Shown in pieces: positions 52,473-60,315 of a DNA stretch of 64,000 nt (the stretch's first letter is position 1; the number at the start of each line of letters is the position of its first letter). Made by a program: the position numbers and the translations under genes. The notes below the pieces were generated by a model. That model was given only the letters and a program-made list of their open reading frames with translations. It had not been told where the DNA came from and ran no database searches. Where the stretch lies: positions 124,001 to 188,000 of the forward strand of contig JACPUU010000018.1 of NCBI GenBank assembly GCA_016192075.1, read 5' to 3'. The stretch is from Bacteroidota bacterium (lineage in GTDB: Bacteria > Bacteroidota > Bacteroidia > Flavobacteriales_D > Crocinitomicaceae).

Positions 52473-53912
52473 TTAAAATTCTGCTTTTTTGGGCGTGCGC
52501 GGGAATGGAATAACATCGCGTATATTGGTCATGCCGGTTACAAACATAACCATGCGTTCAAAGCCCAATCCAAAGCCGGCGTGAGGCACGGTTCCAAATT
52601 TGCGGGTTTCAAGGTACCACCAGATTTCAGATTCAGGAATATGGAAGGCCTTGCATTTTTCAAGCAAAATATCATACCGCTCTTCACGCTGTGAGCCGCC
52701 AATAATTTCACCTATGCCCGGGAATAAAATATCCATGGCTGCCACTGTTTTTCCATCATCATTCTGACGCATGTAAAATGCTTTAAACGAAGCCGGATAA
52801 CCGGTAATAATAACCGGTTTTTTAAATTCTTTTTCTACCAGGTACCGTTCATGTTCACTTTGCAAATCAGTTCCCCACTCCACCGGATATTTGAATTTTT
52901 TCTTTTTATACGGTGTTGAGTTTTTGAGCACTTCAATTGCCTCGGTATATGTCAGCCGCTGAAAGTCATTGGAAATAACAAAATTCAACCGGTCAATCAA
53001 ACTCATTTCATTGCGTTCAGCCTGTGGTTTGGTTTGATCTTCCTGCACCTCACGGTCATTTAAAAATTTCAGATCATCGGCATTGTGTTCCAGCACATAT
53101 TTGCAGATATAGCGCAGAAAATCTTCGGCCAGGTCCATGTTATCATAAATATCATTGAACGCAACTTCGGGTTCAATCATCCAGAATTCTGCCAGGTGGC
53201 GGGCCGTGTTGGAATTTTCAGCCCTGAACGTTGGACCAAATGTATACACTTTGCTAAGTGCCAGCGCAGCAAGTTCTGCCTCCAGCTGGCCTGATACGGT
53301 GAGGTTGGTTTCTTTACCAAAAAAATCTTCGGCATAATTGATCTTACCCTCTTCTGTCAGCGGTGGATTTTTAGGATCAAGTACTGATACGCGGAACATC
53401 TCTCCCGCCCCTTCAGCGTCAGAACCGGTAATAATTGGGGTGTGAATGTAGTAATAGCCGCGGTCATTAAAATACTTGTGAATGGCGTATGCAACCGCAT
53501 GGCGGATTCTGAAAACAGCGCCAAACAGGTTTGTTCTGAAACGCAAATGAGCCTGTTCACGCAAAAATTCCAGGCTATGCTTTTTGGGCTGCATAACCGT
53601 TTTGCTTACTTCTTCAGGGTCGGCATCTCCTAAAATTTCCAGTTTTTCAACGGCAATTTCAACTTTTTGGCCGGCGCCCTGAGATTCTACCAGCTTACCG
53701 GTAATTGCCAGTGCAGCGCCGGTTGTTACACGTTTCAGCAAGGCCTCGTCAAATTTTTCAAAATCAACCACGGCCTGAATGGTGTGTATGGTTGACCCAT
53801 CGCTTAACTGAATAAAACGATTACTGCGGAATGCCTTTACCCATCCTTTGACAAGAATGTCCTGCCCTGTTTTTTCTGATTGCAATGCGGCAACAATTTC
53901 GGTACGTTTCAT
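52473..53912 (-). CDS. asnS: Asparaginyl-tRNA synthetase
   Basis: 479 residues from ATG 53912; the frame upstream to 53948 overlaps the promoter. It charges tRNA-Asn. The N-terminal OB-fold anticodon-binding domain (about residues 1-120, [13 protein letters not shown]) is followed by the class II catalytic core. Motif 2 includes [21 protein letters not shown], shown here in two parts (FRAENSNT and [11 protein letters not shown]), and motif 3 [12 protein letters not shown] is near the C-terminus, with the Asn-type FPRTP ending. Length is standard. fabV follows on the same strand. Confidence 0.98.
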   Translation of the reverse strand: MKRTEIVAALQSEKTGQDILVKGWVKAFRSNRFIQLSDGSTIHTIQAVVDFEKFDEALLKRVTTGAALAITGKLVESQGAGQKVEIAVEKLEILGDADPEEVSKTVMQPKKHSLEFLREQAHLRFRTNLFGAVFRIRHAVAYAIHKYFNDRGYYYIHTPIITGSDAEGAGEMFRVSVLDPKNPPLTEEGKINYAEDFFGKETNLTVSGQLEAELAALALSKVYTFGPTFRAENSNTARHLAEFWMIEPEVAFNDIYDNMDLAEDFLRYICKYVLEHNADDLKFLNDREVQEDQTKPQAERNEMSLIDRLNFVISNDFQRLTYTEAIEVLKNSTPYKKKKFKYPVEWGTDLQSEHERYLVEKEFKKPVIITGYPASFKAFYMRQNDDGKTVAAMDILFPGIGEIIGGSQREERYDILLEKCKAFHIPESEIWWYLETRKFGTVPHAGFGLGFERMVMFVTGMTNIRDVIPFPRTPKKAEF

Positions 53913-53937
53913 TTTAAGCAAGTTGAATTTAAACGCG

Positions 53938-53945
53938 CAAAAGTA
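53938..53945 (-). promoter_or_regulatory. -7 promoter element of asnS
   Basis: On the minus strand TACTTTTG, an exact TAnnTTTG match, 25 bases before the ATG at 53912. Confidence 0.6.
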
Positions 53946-54073
53946 CAATTTTTAGCGTGTTGTGGCGCTGAGCACAGCCCTTTTGATGCTATTTTCTGTT
54001 CCGGTAAAACAGATTGATCCGCTTATTTTGAAATCTGGTCGAAAAAAACAGTGATTTATGCAACGAATGCATG

Positions 54074-54137
54074 AACCGTTTTATATGCGCGCATAGCTTT
54101 AAATTGCTTAGACGAAACTCGCTTTTTAATCGTCTAA
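54074..54137 (+). promoter_or_regulatory. Conserved 64-bp upstream element, copy B
   Basis: It aligns without gaps to 24749-24812 (44/64 identical). It contains the perfect palindrome TATGCGCGCATA (54084-54095). The centre AT of copy A is replaced by GC here, so symmetry is kept while sequence changes. Here TAGACGA (54109-54115) and TCGTCTA (54130-54136) also form a 7-bp inverted repeat. It ends 91 bases before the ATG of the SprB-type gene. Confidence 0.6.
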
Positions 54138-54228
54138 ATCTTTTATTACTGCCTTTCACCGTCGAAAAAAAGTAGGCCGGTACCTATCACCTGTGTACCT
54201 TATTGGTGAACCATTTAAACTTACTCTT

Positions 54229-54891
54229 ATGAAAACGACTCTTACACTTGCTGCGGCTATTCTTTGCCTGTACTCTTTTGCTGAAACAACACCACCCGTA
54301 ATTTCCGGTACAGAAACCGGATCTGTATTAACCATCACCATACTGGATGTAAAATTACCCAGCTGCAATGGCGCCTCCAATGCCTCTGTTACTATTGAGG
54401 TCAAAGGTGGTAAAGCACCTTATACCTATAGCTGGAATACTTTTCCGGCACAGACTACACCGCAGGCCATAAACCTGAAACAGGGTTTGTATTTTATACA
54501 GGTAACAGATGCCGAAGGGGCCGTTCACTTTGAATCTGTCCAGATCAATGACCCTATTCAGACAACCACCCATTCAACCGCATTACTTTCTGCTGAAAAA
54601 CCAATGGTTGAAATTGAATCTCCGGCTGAAATGAGTTACACCTGTATACTGGATGGACACTCTTTGTCAGAACCATTGATTACAGACCTGGATATTGGAA
54701 TTCACCAACTGGTTATTTCAAGCAATACCGGTTGCACAGTAGTTCAGTACATCCAGGTTTTTGAGGTAGCACCTGAAAATAACTGCGCTTATACAGAACC
54801 TGAAATCCGGACAGAAACAACCCCGTTGCTTTCTATTGAAGCGCTTGAGGCTGATTATTTTAACGTGGCTATTTCCATGGTGCAGGAATGA
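54229..54891 (+). CDS. Small secreted protein with one SprB repeat
   Basis: 220 residues from ATG 54229, which begins a signal peptide (MKTTLTLAAAILCLYSFAET). One SprB-type repeat lies at about residues 30-110 (CNGASNASVTIEVKGGKAPY, then YSWNTFP and NLKQGLYFIQVTDAEG). The closing cysteine of the repeat is missing. The rest is beta-rich and ends without a recognisable T9SS sorting domain, so it may stay in the periplasm or associate with another surface protein. Its upstream region shares the 64-bp element found before the large surface-protein gene at 24975. Confidence 0.85.
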   Translation: MKTTLTLAAAILCLYSFAETTPPVISGTETGSVLTITILDVKLPSCNGASNASVTIEVKGGKAPYTYSWNTFPAQTTPQAINLKQGLYFIQVTDAEGAVHFESVQINDPIQTTTHSTALLSAEKPMVEIESPAEMSYTCILDGHSLSEPLITDLDIGIHQLVISSNTGCTVVQYIQVFEVAPENNCAYTEPEIRTETTPLLSIEALEADYFNVAISMVQE

Positions 54892-54945
54892 CGTTCCGAT
54901 TTGATTTCCGGTTATGGGATTTTGCCCTGCAGCGGAGATTCAGTT

Positions 54946-55662
54946 TTACTGTACCCCTAAAAGTGTTAAGGTTTCCCTGGAGGCCTGCTGCTCTGCTTCT
55001 TTCTTAGACTGGCCCTTGCCCATGCCCCATTCTTTTTCATTGATGACAACCTGTGAAATATACTGGTAGTCATTTTCTTTGGCGGCATCCTGCAGAATTT
55101 TATAGGTAATGGCCAGTTTGTTTTTCTGACCCCAGATCAGCAGGGCTGATTTAAAATCAATCTCCTGCTCCAGCACCTGGTTTAAATCTACATAATTGCG
55201 GATTATGTAATTATTAAAGATTTTTTTGGTGGTGTCAAAATCAGAGTCCAGGTAAATGGCCCCAATCAAGGCTTCAAACGCATTTCCCTCAATGGTTGCA
55301 ACACGAATGGATCTGCCGGTTTTATAACGGATATGTTCAGCCAGTTCAAGTTCAGCCCCAATTTGTGAAAGCATGTTGCGGTTCACAATTTTAGACTTTA
55401 GTTTGGTGAGGTAGCCTTCATCCCGGTCAGGGAATTTTTCAAATAAAAAATGTGCTACGATGAGATCAATAACAGTATCACCCAAGTACTCGAGGCGCTC
55501 ATTGCTCTGAATATCATCGCGCAGGTTGCTGTACGATTTATGTGTGAGCGCTTTGTGAAACAGTTCGAGATTCTTTGGTCTGTACCCTAATTTCTTTACC
55601 AGGAAAGAAATTAATTTCAGGTCACTGTCACTTTTTTTGTTCCGAAAAAAGAATCGCAACAA
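54946..55662 (-). CDS. rnc: Ribonuclease III
   Basis: 238 residues. It cuts double-stranded RNA in rRNA and mRNA maturation. The catalytic signature NERLEYLGDTVIDLIVA near residue 60 and the second acidic site ATIEGNAFEALIGAIYLD near 125 are intact. A double-stranded RNA-binding domain follows (about 165-236, ending GKGQSKKEAEQQASRETL). It lies 10 bases after fabF in the acpP-fabF-rnc operon that is conserved in Bacteroidota. Confidence 0.97.
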   Translation of the reverse strand: MLRFFFRNKKSDSDLKLISFLVKKLGYRPKNLELFHKALTHKSYSNLRDDIQSNERLEYLGDTVIDLIVAHFLFEKFPDRDEGYLTKLKSKIVNRNMLSQIGAELELAEHIRYKTGRSIRVATIEGNAFEALIGAIYLDSDFDTTKKIFNNYIIRNYVDLNQVLEQEIDFKSALLIWGQKNKLAITYKILQDAAKENDYQYISQVVINEKEWGMGKGQSKKEAEQQASRETLTLLGVQ

Positions 55663-55672
55663 GCTATTTTGG

Positions 55673-56926
55673 TTATTGTTCGTAGGCTTTGAATATCACA
55701 GATGTATTATGTCCTCCGAAACCGAAGGTATTACTCAGCGCATAACGCACCTGTCTTTTCTGGGCAACGTTAAACGTAAAATTGAGTTTGTTGTCGATTT
55801 CAGGATCGTCTGTGAAGTGATTGATGGTTGGCGGCACAATACCATGTTTGATAGCCATGATACAGGCAATTGCTTCAATAGCGCCTGCCGCTCCCAGCAA
55901 GTGACCAGTCATTGATTTGGTCGATGAGATATTTAATTTGTACGCATGGTCCCCAAACACCGATTTAATTGCCTTTGTTTCAGCAATATCTCCCAATGGT
56001 GTTGATGTACCATGTACATTGATATAGTCAATGTCTTCTGTTTTTGCGCCGGCTTCTGCCAGTGCTTGTTTCATGCAGCTGATTGCTCCCAACCCTTCAG
56101 GATGCGGGGCAGTAATGTGATACGCATCTGCTGATAATCCGCTTCCGGCAATTTCACAATAAATTTTTGCACCGCGTGCCTTTGCATGCTCCAGTTCTTC
56201 CAGAATAATAGCGCCGGAACCTTCACCCAGCACAAATCCTTCACGGTCAAGGTCAAACGGACGCGATGCCGTTTTTGGATCATCGTTTCGGGTAGAAAGT
56301 GCTTTAAGCGCATTAAATCCGCCTACACCGGCCTGGTTGACACATGCCTCAGAACCGCCTGAAATGAAAAGATCAGCTTTTCCAAGGCGAATGAGGTTAA
56401 AGGCGTCTATCAGGGCGTTGTTTGAAGAGGCACAGGCTGATACCGTCACATAATTGGGCCCTCTGAAACCGTAGTTTATAGAGATGTGTCCGGCAGCAAT
56501 GTCAACAATCATTTTAGGAATAAAGAAAGGGTTGAACCGCGGAATTTCGCCGCCTCCATAATAGTCCCTGACTTCATCCTGGAATGATTTTAATCCGCCA
56601 ATTCCTGAACCCCAGATAACGCCGGCGCGCTCGGGATTGATTTTTGTAACATCAATCCCTGAGTCCGCCATGGCTTCAGCAGATGAAACCAGGGCGTACT
56701 GGGAAAATTGGTCTAGTTTTCTTGCTTCTTTTTTATCGAGGTGATTTTCGATATTGAAGTTTTTCAACTCACAGGCAAACTGTGTCTTAAATTTTTCGGC
56801 GTCAAAATAGGTGATTCTGGCTGCGCCGCTGACTCCGTTAATAAGAGAATTCCAGTAATCGGTTAAATTATTACCAATAGGTGTCAAAGCGCCTAAGCCG
56901 GTTACAACCACTCTTTTTAACTCCAT
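55673..56926 (-). CDS. fabF: Beta-ketoacyl-ACP synthase II
   Basis: 417 residues. It condenses malonyl-ACP with acyl-ACP during fatty-acid elongation. The thiolase fold contains the nucleophilic cysteine in VTVSACASSNNALIDAF, the first histidine in INVHGTSTPLGD and the second in KSMTGHLLGAAGAIEA, with the GFGGHN motif near the end. Length and start (MELKRVVVTGLGALTPIGNN) match the family. It is 39 bases downstream of acpP and followed by rnc. Confidence 0.98.
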   Translation of the reverse strand: MELKRVVVTGLGALTPIGNNLTDYWNSLINGVSGAARITYFDAEKFKTQFACELKNFNIENHLDKKEARKLDQFSQYALVSSAEAMADSGIDVTKINPERAGVIWGSGIGGLKSFQDEVRDYYGGGEIPRFNPFFIPKMIVDIAAGHISINYGFRGPNYVTVSACASSNNALIDAFNLIRLGKADLFISGGSEACVNQAGVGGFNALKALSTRNDDPKTASRPFDLDREGFVLGEGSGAIILEELEHAKARGAKIYCEIAGSGLSADAYHITAPHPEGLGAISCMKQALAEAGAKTEDIDYINVHGTSTPLGDIAETKAIKSVFGDHAYKLNISSTKSMTGHLLGAAGAIEAIACIMAIKHGIVPPTINHFTDDPEIDNKLNFTFNVAQKRQVRYALSNTFGFGGHNTSVIFKAYEQ

Positions 56927-56965
56927 TTAAGAAACTATTCGTTAAACCTGTCTAGCGAAGTAAGA

Positions 56966-57202
56966 TTATTTTGCGTTAGCTTCAATATAAGCAATCGCAT
57001 CTCCAACTGTCTGGATTTTTTCAGCTTGATCATCCGGAATAGCGATATTGAATTCTTTTTCGAATTCCATAATCAGCTCTACAGTGTCCAAAGAATCTGC
57101 TCCCAGATCGTTTGTGAAGCTTGCTTCTGCTGTTACTTCATCTTCAGCTACTCCTAATTTGTCAACGATGATTGACATTACTCTTGATTTTACATCAGAC
57201 AT
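56966..57202 (-). CDS. acpP: Acyl carrier protein
   Basis: 78 residues, highly acidic, four-helix type. The phosphopantetheine attachment serine is in [19 protein letters not shown]. It carries growing acyl chains for FabF and other synthases. It is the first gene of the acpP-fabF-rnc operon. A TTCTTTGC near-match to the -7 element lies upstream on the minus strand around 57235. Confidence 0.98.
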   Translation of the reverse strand: MSDVKSRVMSIIVDKLGVAEDEVTAEASFTNDLGADSLDTVELIMEFEKEFNIAIPDDQAEKIQTVGDAIAYIEANAK

Positions 57203-57267
57203 AATAATCTGTTTTAATGGTTTATTTCAGTGTGCAAAGAAAATACATATCTGAACAAAATCAAAAT

Positions 57268-57933
57268 TTACTCAAAATAAATTGCAATTTCATCGTAAGC
57301 CTTCCGGGTCAGATCCGGGACTTTGCAGGCCTCAGCGGGGTATCCAACGGGTAATAAAAGATATGGTTTTTCAATATCGGGCCGGTTTAGCGCTTTTGCA
57401 ATAAAATTCATGGGGCTTGGCGTGTGTGTAAGCGTTACCAGGCCTGCGTTGTGAATAGCTGCAATCAAAAATCCGCTGGCAATACCTACCGATTCGTTTA
57501 CATAATAGTTGTTTGTTTTGGTCCCGTCTGCATCCTGGTCATACGATTTTTTCATAACCACAATAATCCAGGGTGCTATGTCAATAAATTCTTTCTTTTC
57601 ATTGGTGCCCAGCGGGGCCAGATCTTTGATCCAGCGCTCACTCATGCGGCCTTCGTAGTTTTTCTTTTCCTCTTCCTCAGCCAGCGCCCGCAAACGGCTT
57701 TTCAGTGTTTTGTTGCGAATAACACAAAAAACCCAGGGTTGTTTATGTGCCCCCGATGGAGCCGTACCGGCTGTTTTAACAATGTTGCGGATAATTTCTT
57801 CCGGCACATCCCTGTCTGAAAAATCACGGACCGAACGTCGCTGATCCATTAAATCATAAAACACCTTTGAGCGGCTGATCATTTCAGATTCGCCAAACTG
57901 AACCGGTTTGTAAGTTATAAACGGATATTCCAT
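57268..57933 (-). CDS. Iodotyrosine deiodinase homologue (nitroreductase superfamily)
   Basis: 221 residues. The flavin-binding start QRRSVRDFSD, APSGAHKQPW and the C-terminal LLLPVGYPAE, VPDLTRK follow the nitroreductase fold. From about residue 85 the sequence tracks vertebrate iodotyrosine deiodinase closely. The three residues that grip the substrate amino acid in the human enzyme (Glu157, Tyr161, Lys182) correspond in position to Glu89, Tyr93 and Lys114, and NAGLVTLTHTPSPM matches the NAGLVTVTTTPL segment. It should reductively dehalogenate halotyrosines with FMN in the cytoplasm. Such bacterial homologues are known in Bacteroidota (Haliscomenobacter). The physiological substrate in bacteria is uncertain. 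Confidence 0.87.
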   Translation of the reverse strand: MEYPFITYKPVQFGESEMISRSKVFYDLMDQRRSVRDFSDRDVPEEIIRNIVKTAGTAPSGAHKQPWVFCVIRNKTLKSRLRALAEEEEKKNYEGRMSERWIKDLAPLGTNEKKEFIDIAPWIIVVMKKSYDQDADGTKTNNYYVNESVGIASGFLIAAIHNAGLVTLTHTPSPMNFIAKALNRPDIEKPYLLLPVGYPAEACKVPDLTRKAYDEIAIYFE

Positions 57934-57973
57934 ACAGCTTGATTTTTACTAAAAGTACTTTTTTTTGGATTAC

Positions 57974-58070
57974 AGGGAAGAGCCTTGAGGGAAAGGGAAG
58001 AGGGTAATATGCCTTTGCCCCGCTTGCCGACTTGGTTGTTTTTTTAGGAAACTCCACATGGCTCTTCCCT
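57974..58070. repeat. Inverted repeat between the deiodinase and purN
   Basis: AGGGAAGAGCC (57974-57984) and GGCTCTTCCCT (58060-58070) are perfect complements 75 bases apart. Purine-rich GGGAAAGGGAAGAGGG beside the left arm faces CCCTCTTCCCCTTT beside the right arm, so a long imperfect stem is possible. It has the look of a small palindromic insertion element. Confidence 0.6.
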
Positions 58071-58093
58071 CTTCCCCTTTACCTCTTTTTCAC

Positions 58094-58101
58094 TACCTTT
58101 G
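58094..58101 (+). promoter_or_regulatory. -7 promoter element of purN
   Basis: TACCTTTG is an exact TAnnTTTG match. It contains the in-frame TTG at 58099, which therefore is not the start; the ATG at 58120 is. Confidence 0.7.
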
Positions 58102-58119
58102 CAACGAATTTTCCACCAC

Positions 58120-58692
58120 ATGAAAACCAACATTGCCATATTTGCATCCGGCGGCGGAAGTAATGCTGAAGAAATTATGCGGTATTTCCGCAACCACCAA
58201 ACCATTGCTGTTGCGCTGGTGGTAACCAACAATCCAAAAGCAGGTGTTTTGCACCGTGCTGAAGGTTTTCATGTGCCGTGCTACATCTATCAGCCCGAGG
58301 AAATGGAAAACGGAATTCTGAAAAAAACACTACAGGCTTATAAAATTGATTTCATTGTTTTGGCCGGATACCTGAAAAAAGTACCTGCCTGGCTCATTCA
58401 AAATTATGCACATAAAATGGTGAATATACACCCGGCACTGCTGCCAAATTACGGTGGCAAGGGCATGTATGGCATGCATGTGCACAAGGCTGTTGCTGCT
58501 GCACGTGAACCCAAATCAGGCATAACCATTCATTTTGTAAACGAGCATTACGATGAAGGGGCTATTATTGAACAACACGAAGTTTCAATTAACCCGACCG
58601 ATTCGCCTGAACGGGTTCAGCAAAAAGTGCTGGAGCTGGAACATCGCTATTTTGCACCTTGTATTGAAAAATTAATCTCCGGACAGCACTAA
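58120..58692 (+). CDS. purN: Phosphoribosylglycinamide formyltransferase
   Basis: 190 residues from ATG 58120. It transfers a formyl group from 10-formyl-tetrahydrofolate to GAR in purine synthesis. The motifs are IFASGGGSNAEEI (phosphate loop), FIVLAGYLKKVP, and VNIHPALLPNYGGKGMYG with the catalytic Asn and His. HFVNEHYDEGAII carries the catalytic aspartate. Length is typical. MarC follows after 26 bases, so the two probably share a transcript. It is divergent from the acpP operon and the deiodinase, as in many Bacteroidota. Confidence 0.96.
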   Translation: MKTNIAIFASGGGSNAEEIMRYFRNHQTIAVALVVTNNPKAGVLHRAEGFHVPCYIYQPEEMENGILKKTLQAYKIDFIVLAGYLKKVPAWLIQNYAHKMVNIHPALLPNYGGKGMYGMHVHKAVAAAREPKSGITIHFVNEHYDEGAIIEQHEVSINPTDSPERVQQKVLELEHRYFAPCIEKLISGQH

Positions 58693-58718
58693 ACAGCCAC
58701 CGGGTCAAAACACAAAAA

Positions 58719-59303
58719 ATGGGATTGGATATTGTTGAAATAGGAAAAGCTTTCCTGGTTTTATTCGCTGTAATTGATATTGTAGGGTCTGTACCGGTTA
58801 TTATTAAAGTCAAACAAACTGCCGGAGACATTCAGCCCTTAAAAACAACCCTGGTGGCACTGGGTATTATGGTTGGCTTTCTTTTTGGCGGTGAACTTAT
58901 ACTGTCTGCACTTGGGGTTAACATCAAAGCATTTGCTGTTGCCGGTTCGCTGATTATTTTTGCCATTGCGGCAGAAATGATTTTTGGTGTGAATCTTTTT
59001 CGACCCAACACATCCGGCTCAAAAACAGCTTCGGTTGTTCCGCTGGCTTTTCCCTTAATTGCCGGTGCCGGAACCATGACTACCCTGGTTTCATTGCGCG
59101 TTGAATATGAAGCAATCAATATTGTCATTGCTATTATACTCAACGTTATCCTTGTATATGTGGTTCTGAGGCTGACCAAAAAAATTGAACAACTGTTAGG
59201 TGTCGGAGGTATTGAAATTCTGAAAAAAGTATTTGGAATTATTCTGCTTGCCATTGCGGTGAAATTATTTGCAGATAATGCACGCGCGCTTTTTACGGCC
59301 TAG
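58719..59303 (+). CDS. MarC-family integral membrane protein
   Basis: 194 residues with six hydrophobic helices, matching the MarC (UPF0056) family. Landmarks are the early FAVIDIVGSVPVI segment (family D-x-x-G-x-x-P motif), the AFPLIAGAGTMTTLVSL segment (P-L-x-x-G-P/A-G motif) near residue 110, and GGIEILKKVFGIILLAIAVK near the end. The family's function is unproven; despite the name, E. coli MarC is not involved in multidrug resistance. Inner-membrane location; probably co-transcribed with purN. Confidence 0.92.
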   Translation: MGLDIVEIGKAFLVLFAVIDIVGSVPVIIKVKQTAGDIQPLKTTLVALGIMVGFLFGGELILSALGVNIKAFAVAGSLIIFAIAAEMIFGVNLFRPNTSGSKTASVVPLAFPLIAGAGTMTTLVSLRVEYEAINIVIAIILNVILVYVVLRLTKKIEQLLGVGGIEILKKVFGIILLAIAVKLFADNARALFTA

Positions 59304-59354
59304 TATAATCTGCCCCTGATTCCATTTTGCACTTTACAGCAAACAGATTGTACT

Positions 59355-59362
59355 TATATTTG
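59355..59362 (+). promoter_or_regulatory. -7 promoter element of the unknown secreted-protein gene
   Basis: TATATTTG is an exact TAnnTTTG match, 18 bases before the ATG at 59381. Confidence 0.6.
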
Positions 59363-59380
59363 GTTCAAAACACTATTCCC

Positions 59381-60238
59381 ATGATGCGTCTTTTTTATTG
59401 TCTGCTTATACTTTTTTCAGTGAATACATTTGCCCAGGTATTCAACCAGGGATATACCAATGAAGCATTTAAAAACCTGGTTACAAACGGCATCACATAC
59501 ATCAAAACAGGCAATACGGTATTTGACAGTGTCATGATTGAGACACTTGAAGACAACTGGAAAATTTCTTCGTTCACCAGCATAGAGCGGTACAAAGAAC
59601 CTGAGCAAAATTCAACCGCACTTTTTGTAACCCATCAGAAACCCATTCGCGAGCATCAGCAAGACCGCAAAAACGACGGTATTATTACACTGATGCCGGC
59701 TAAATTCTTTGACGAAGGTGCCGATTATGAACACAACCCGGTAGACATGACAAAAACTCTGGGGTATATGTTCTTCAATGGATTTCATGACATTATTTAT
59801 GAAAAAGACGAGTACCGTTATTTGAAAATGATGATTGTTTGTCTCAACCAGGGCCTTACTACCATTAAAGAGGAAGAAATCACCGATGTGGAAGACCTGC
59901 TGAACAGCAAAGTGAGCAGCGCTGTCCTTGCCAAATACAAAGGACTGGTAGGAAACACCCTGATCATTCACCGCGACCAGATTAAACGGGCCATTGATAT
60001 TGAAAAGGTGAAAGCATCGGGCATTCGCTATCGCTTACTGGCTACAGAAGAATATCAGCAGGTACTGGAGAAAAAAGATCCATCACATTATGTGCTTTAC
60101 TTTGGTGAAAACAAATACACCGAGCTCTCGGTCATTCGCATTGAAACAGGCGAGCTGATCTATACCAAACACTTTCCGCAGGATTACCTGACCATTGGTA
60201 AAAAAGAGATGAAGGCGATTTTTGCTTATTTCAGGTAG
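59381..60238 (+). CDS. Secreted protein of unknown function
   Basis: 285 residues from ATG 59381 (an ATGATG pair; the second at 59384 is also possible). It begins with a signal peptide (MRLFYCLLILFSVNTFAQ, cut after FAQ). The mature part is mixed alpha/beta, charged, and contains a long helical segment around residues 165-185 (KEEEITDVEDLLNSKVSSA). No lipobox, sorting domain or known motif was found. It may be periplasmic. An exact -7 element precedes it and YgiQ follows with its own promoter. I do not recognise the family. Confidence 0.75.
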   Translation: MMRLFYCLLILFSVNTFAQVFNQGYTNEAFKNLVTNGITYIKTGNTVFDSVMIETLEDNWKISSFTSIERYKEPEQNSTALFVTHQKPIREHQQDRKNDGIITLMPAKFFDEGADYEHNPVDMTKTLGYMFFNGFHDIIYEKDEYRYLKMMIVCLNQGLTTIKEEEITDVEDLLNSKVSSAVLAKYKGLVGNTLIIHRDQIKRAIDIEKVKASGIRYRLLATEEYQQVLEKKDPSHYVLYFGENKYTELSVIRIETGELIYTKHFPQDYLTIGKKEMKAIFAYFR

Positions 60239-60301
60239 GATAGGGCAGCAATCGTTTGAGCAAGAGCAACAGGTACTCTTCCTTCTCTTGCTGATTTTCC
60301 G

Positions 60302-60309
60302 TACCTTTG
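60302..60309 (+). promoter_or_regulatory. -7 promoter element of the ygiQ-like gene
   Basis: TACCTTTG is an exact TAnnTTTG match that contains the in-frame TTG at 60307; the ATG at 60316 is the start. Confidence 0.7.
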
Positions 60310-60315
60310 CACCGC

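Larger units (their letters stand above)
53913..54228. other. 316-bp divergent regulatory region
   Basis: It lies between asnS and the small SprB-protein gene. It holds the asnS -7 element and conserved element B with its palindrome. No gene was seen. Confidence 0.7.

Noticed and set aside
52388-52516. 43-residue N-terminal extension of FabV
   Set aside because: It would read through the 15-bp hairpin repeat and overlap asnS; the FabV family begins at MIIEPKTRG.
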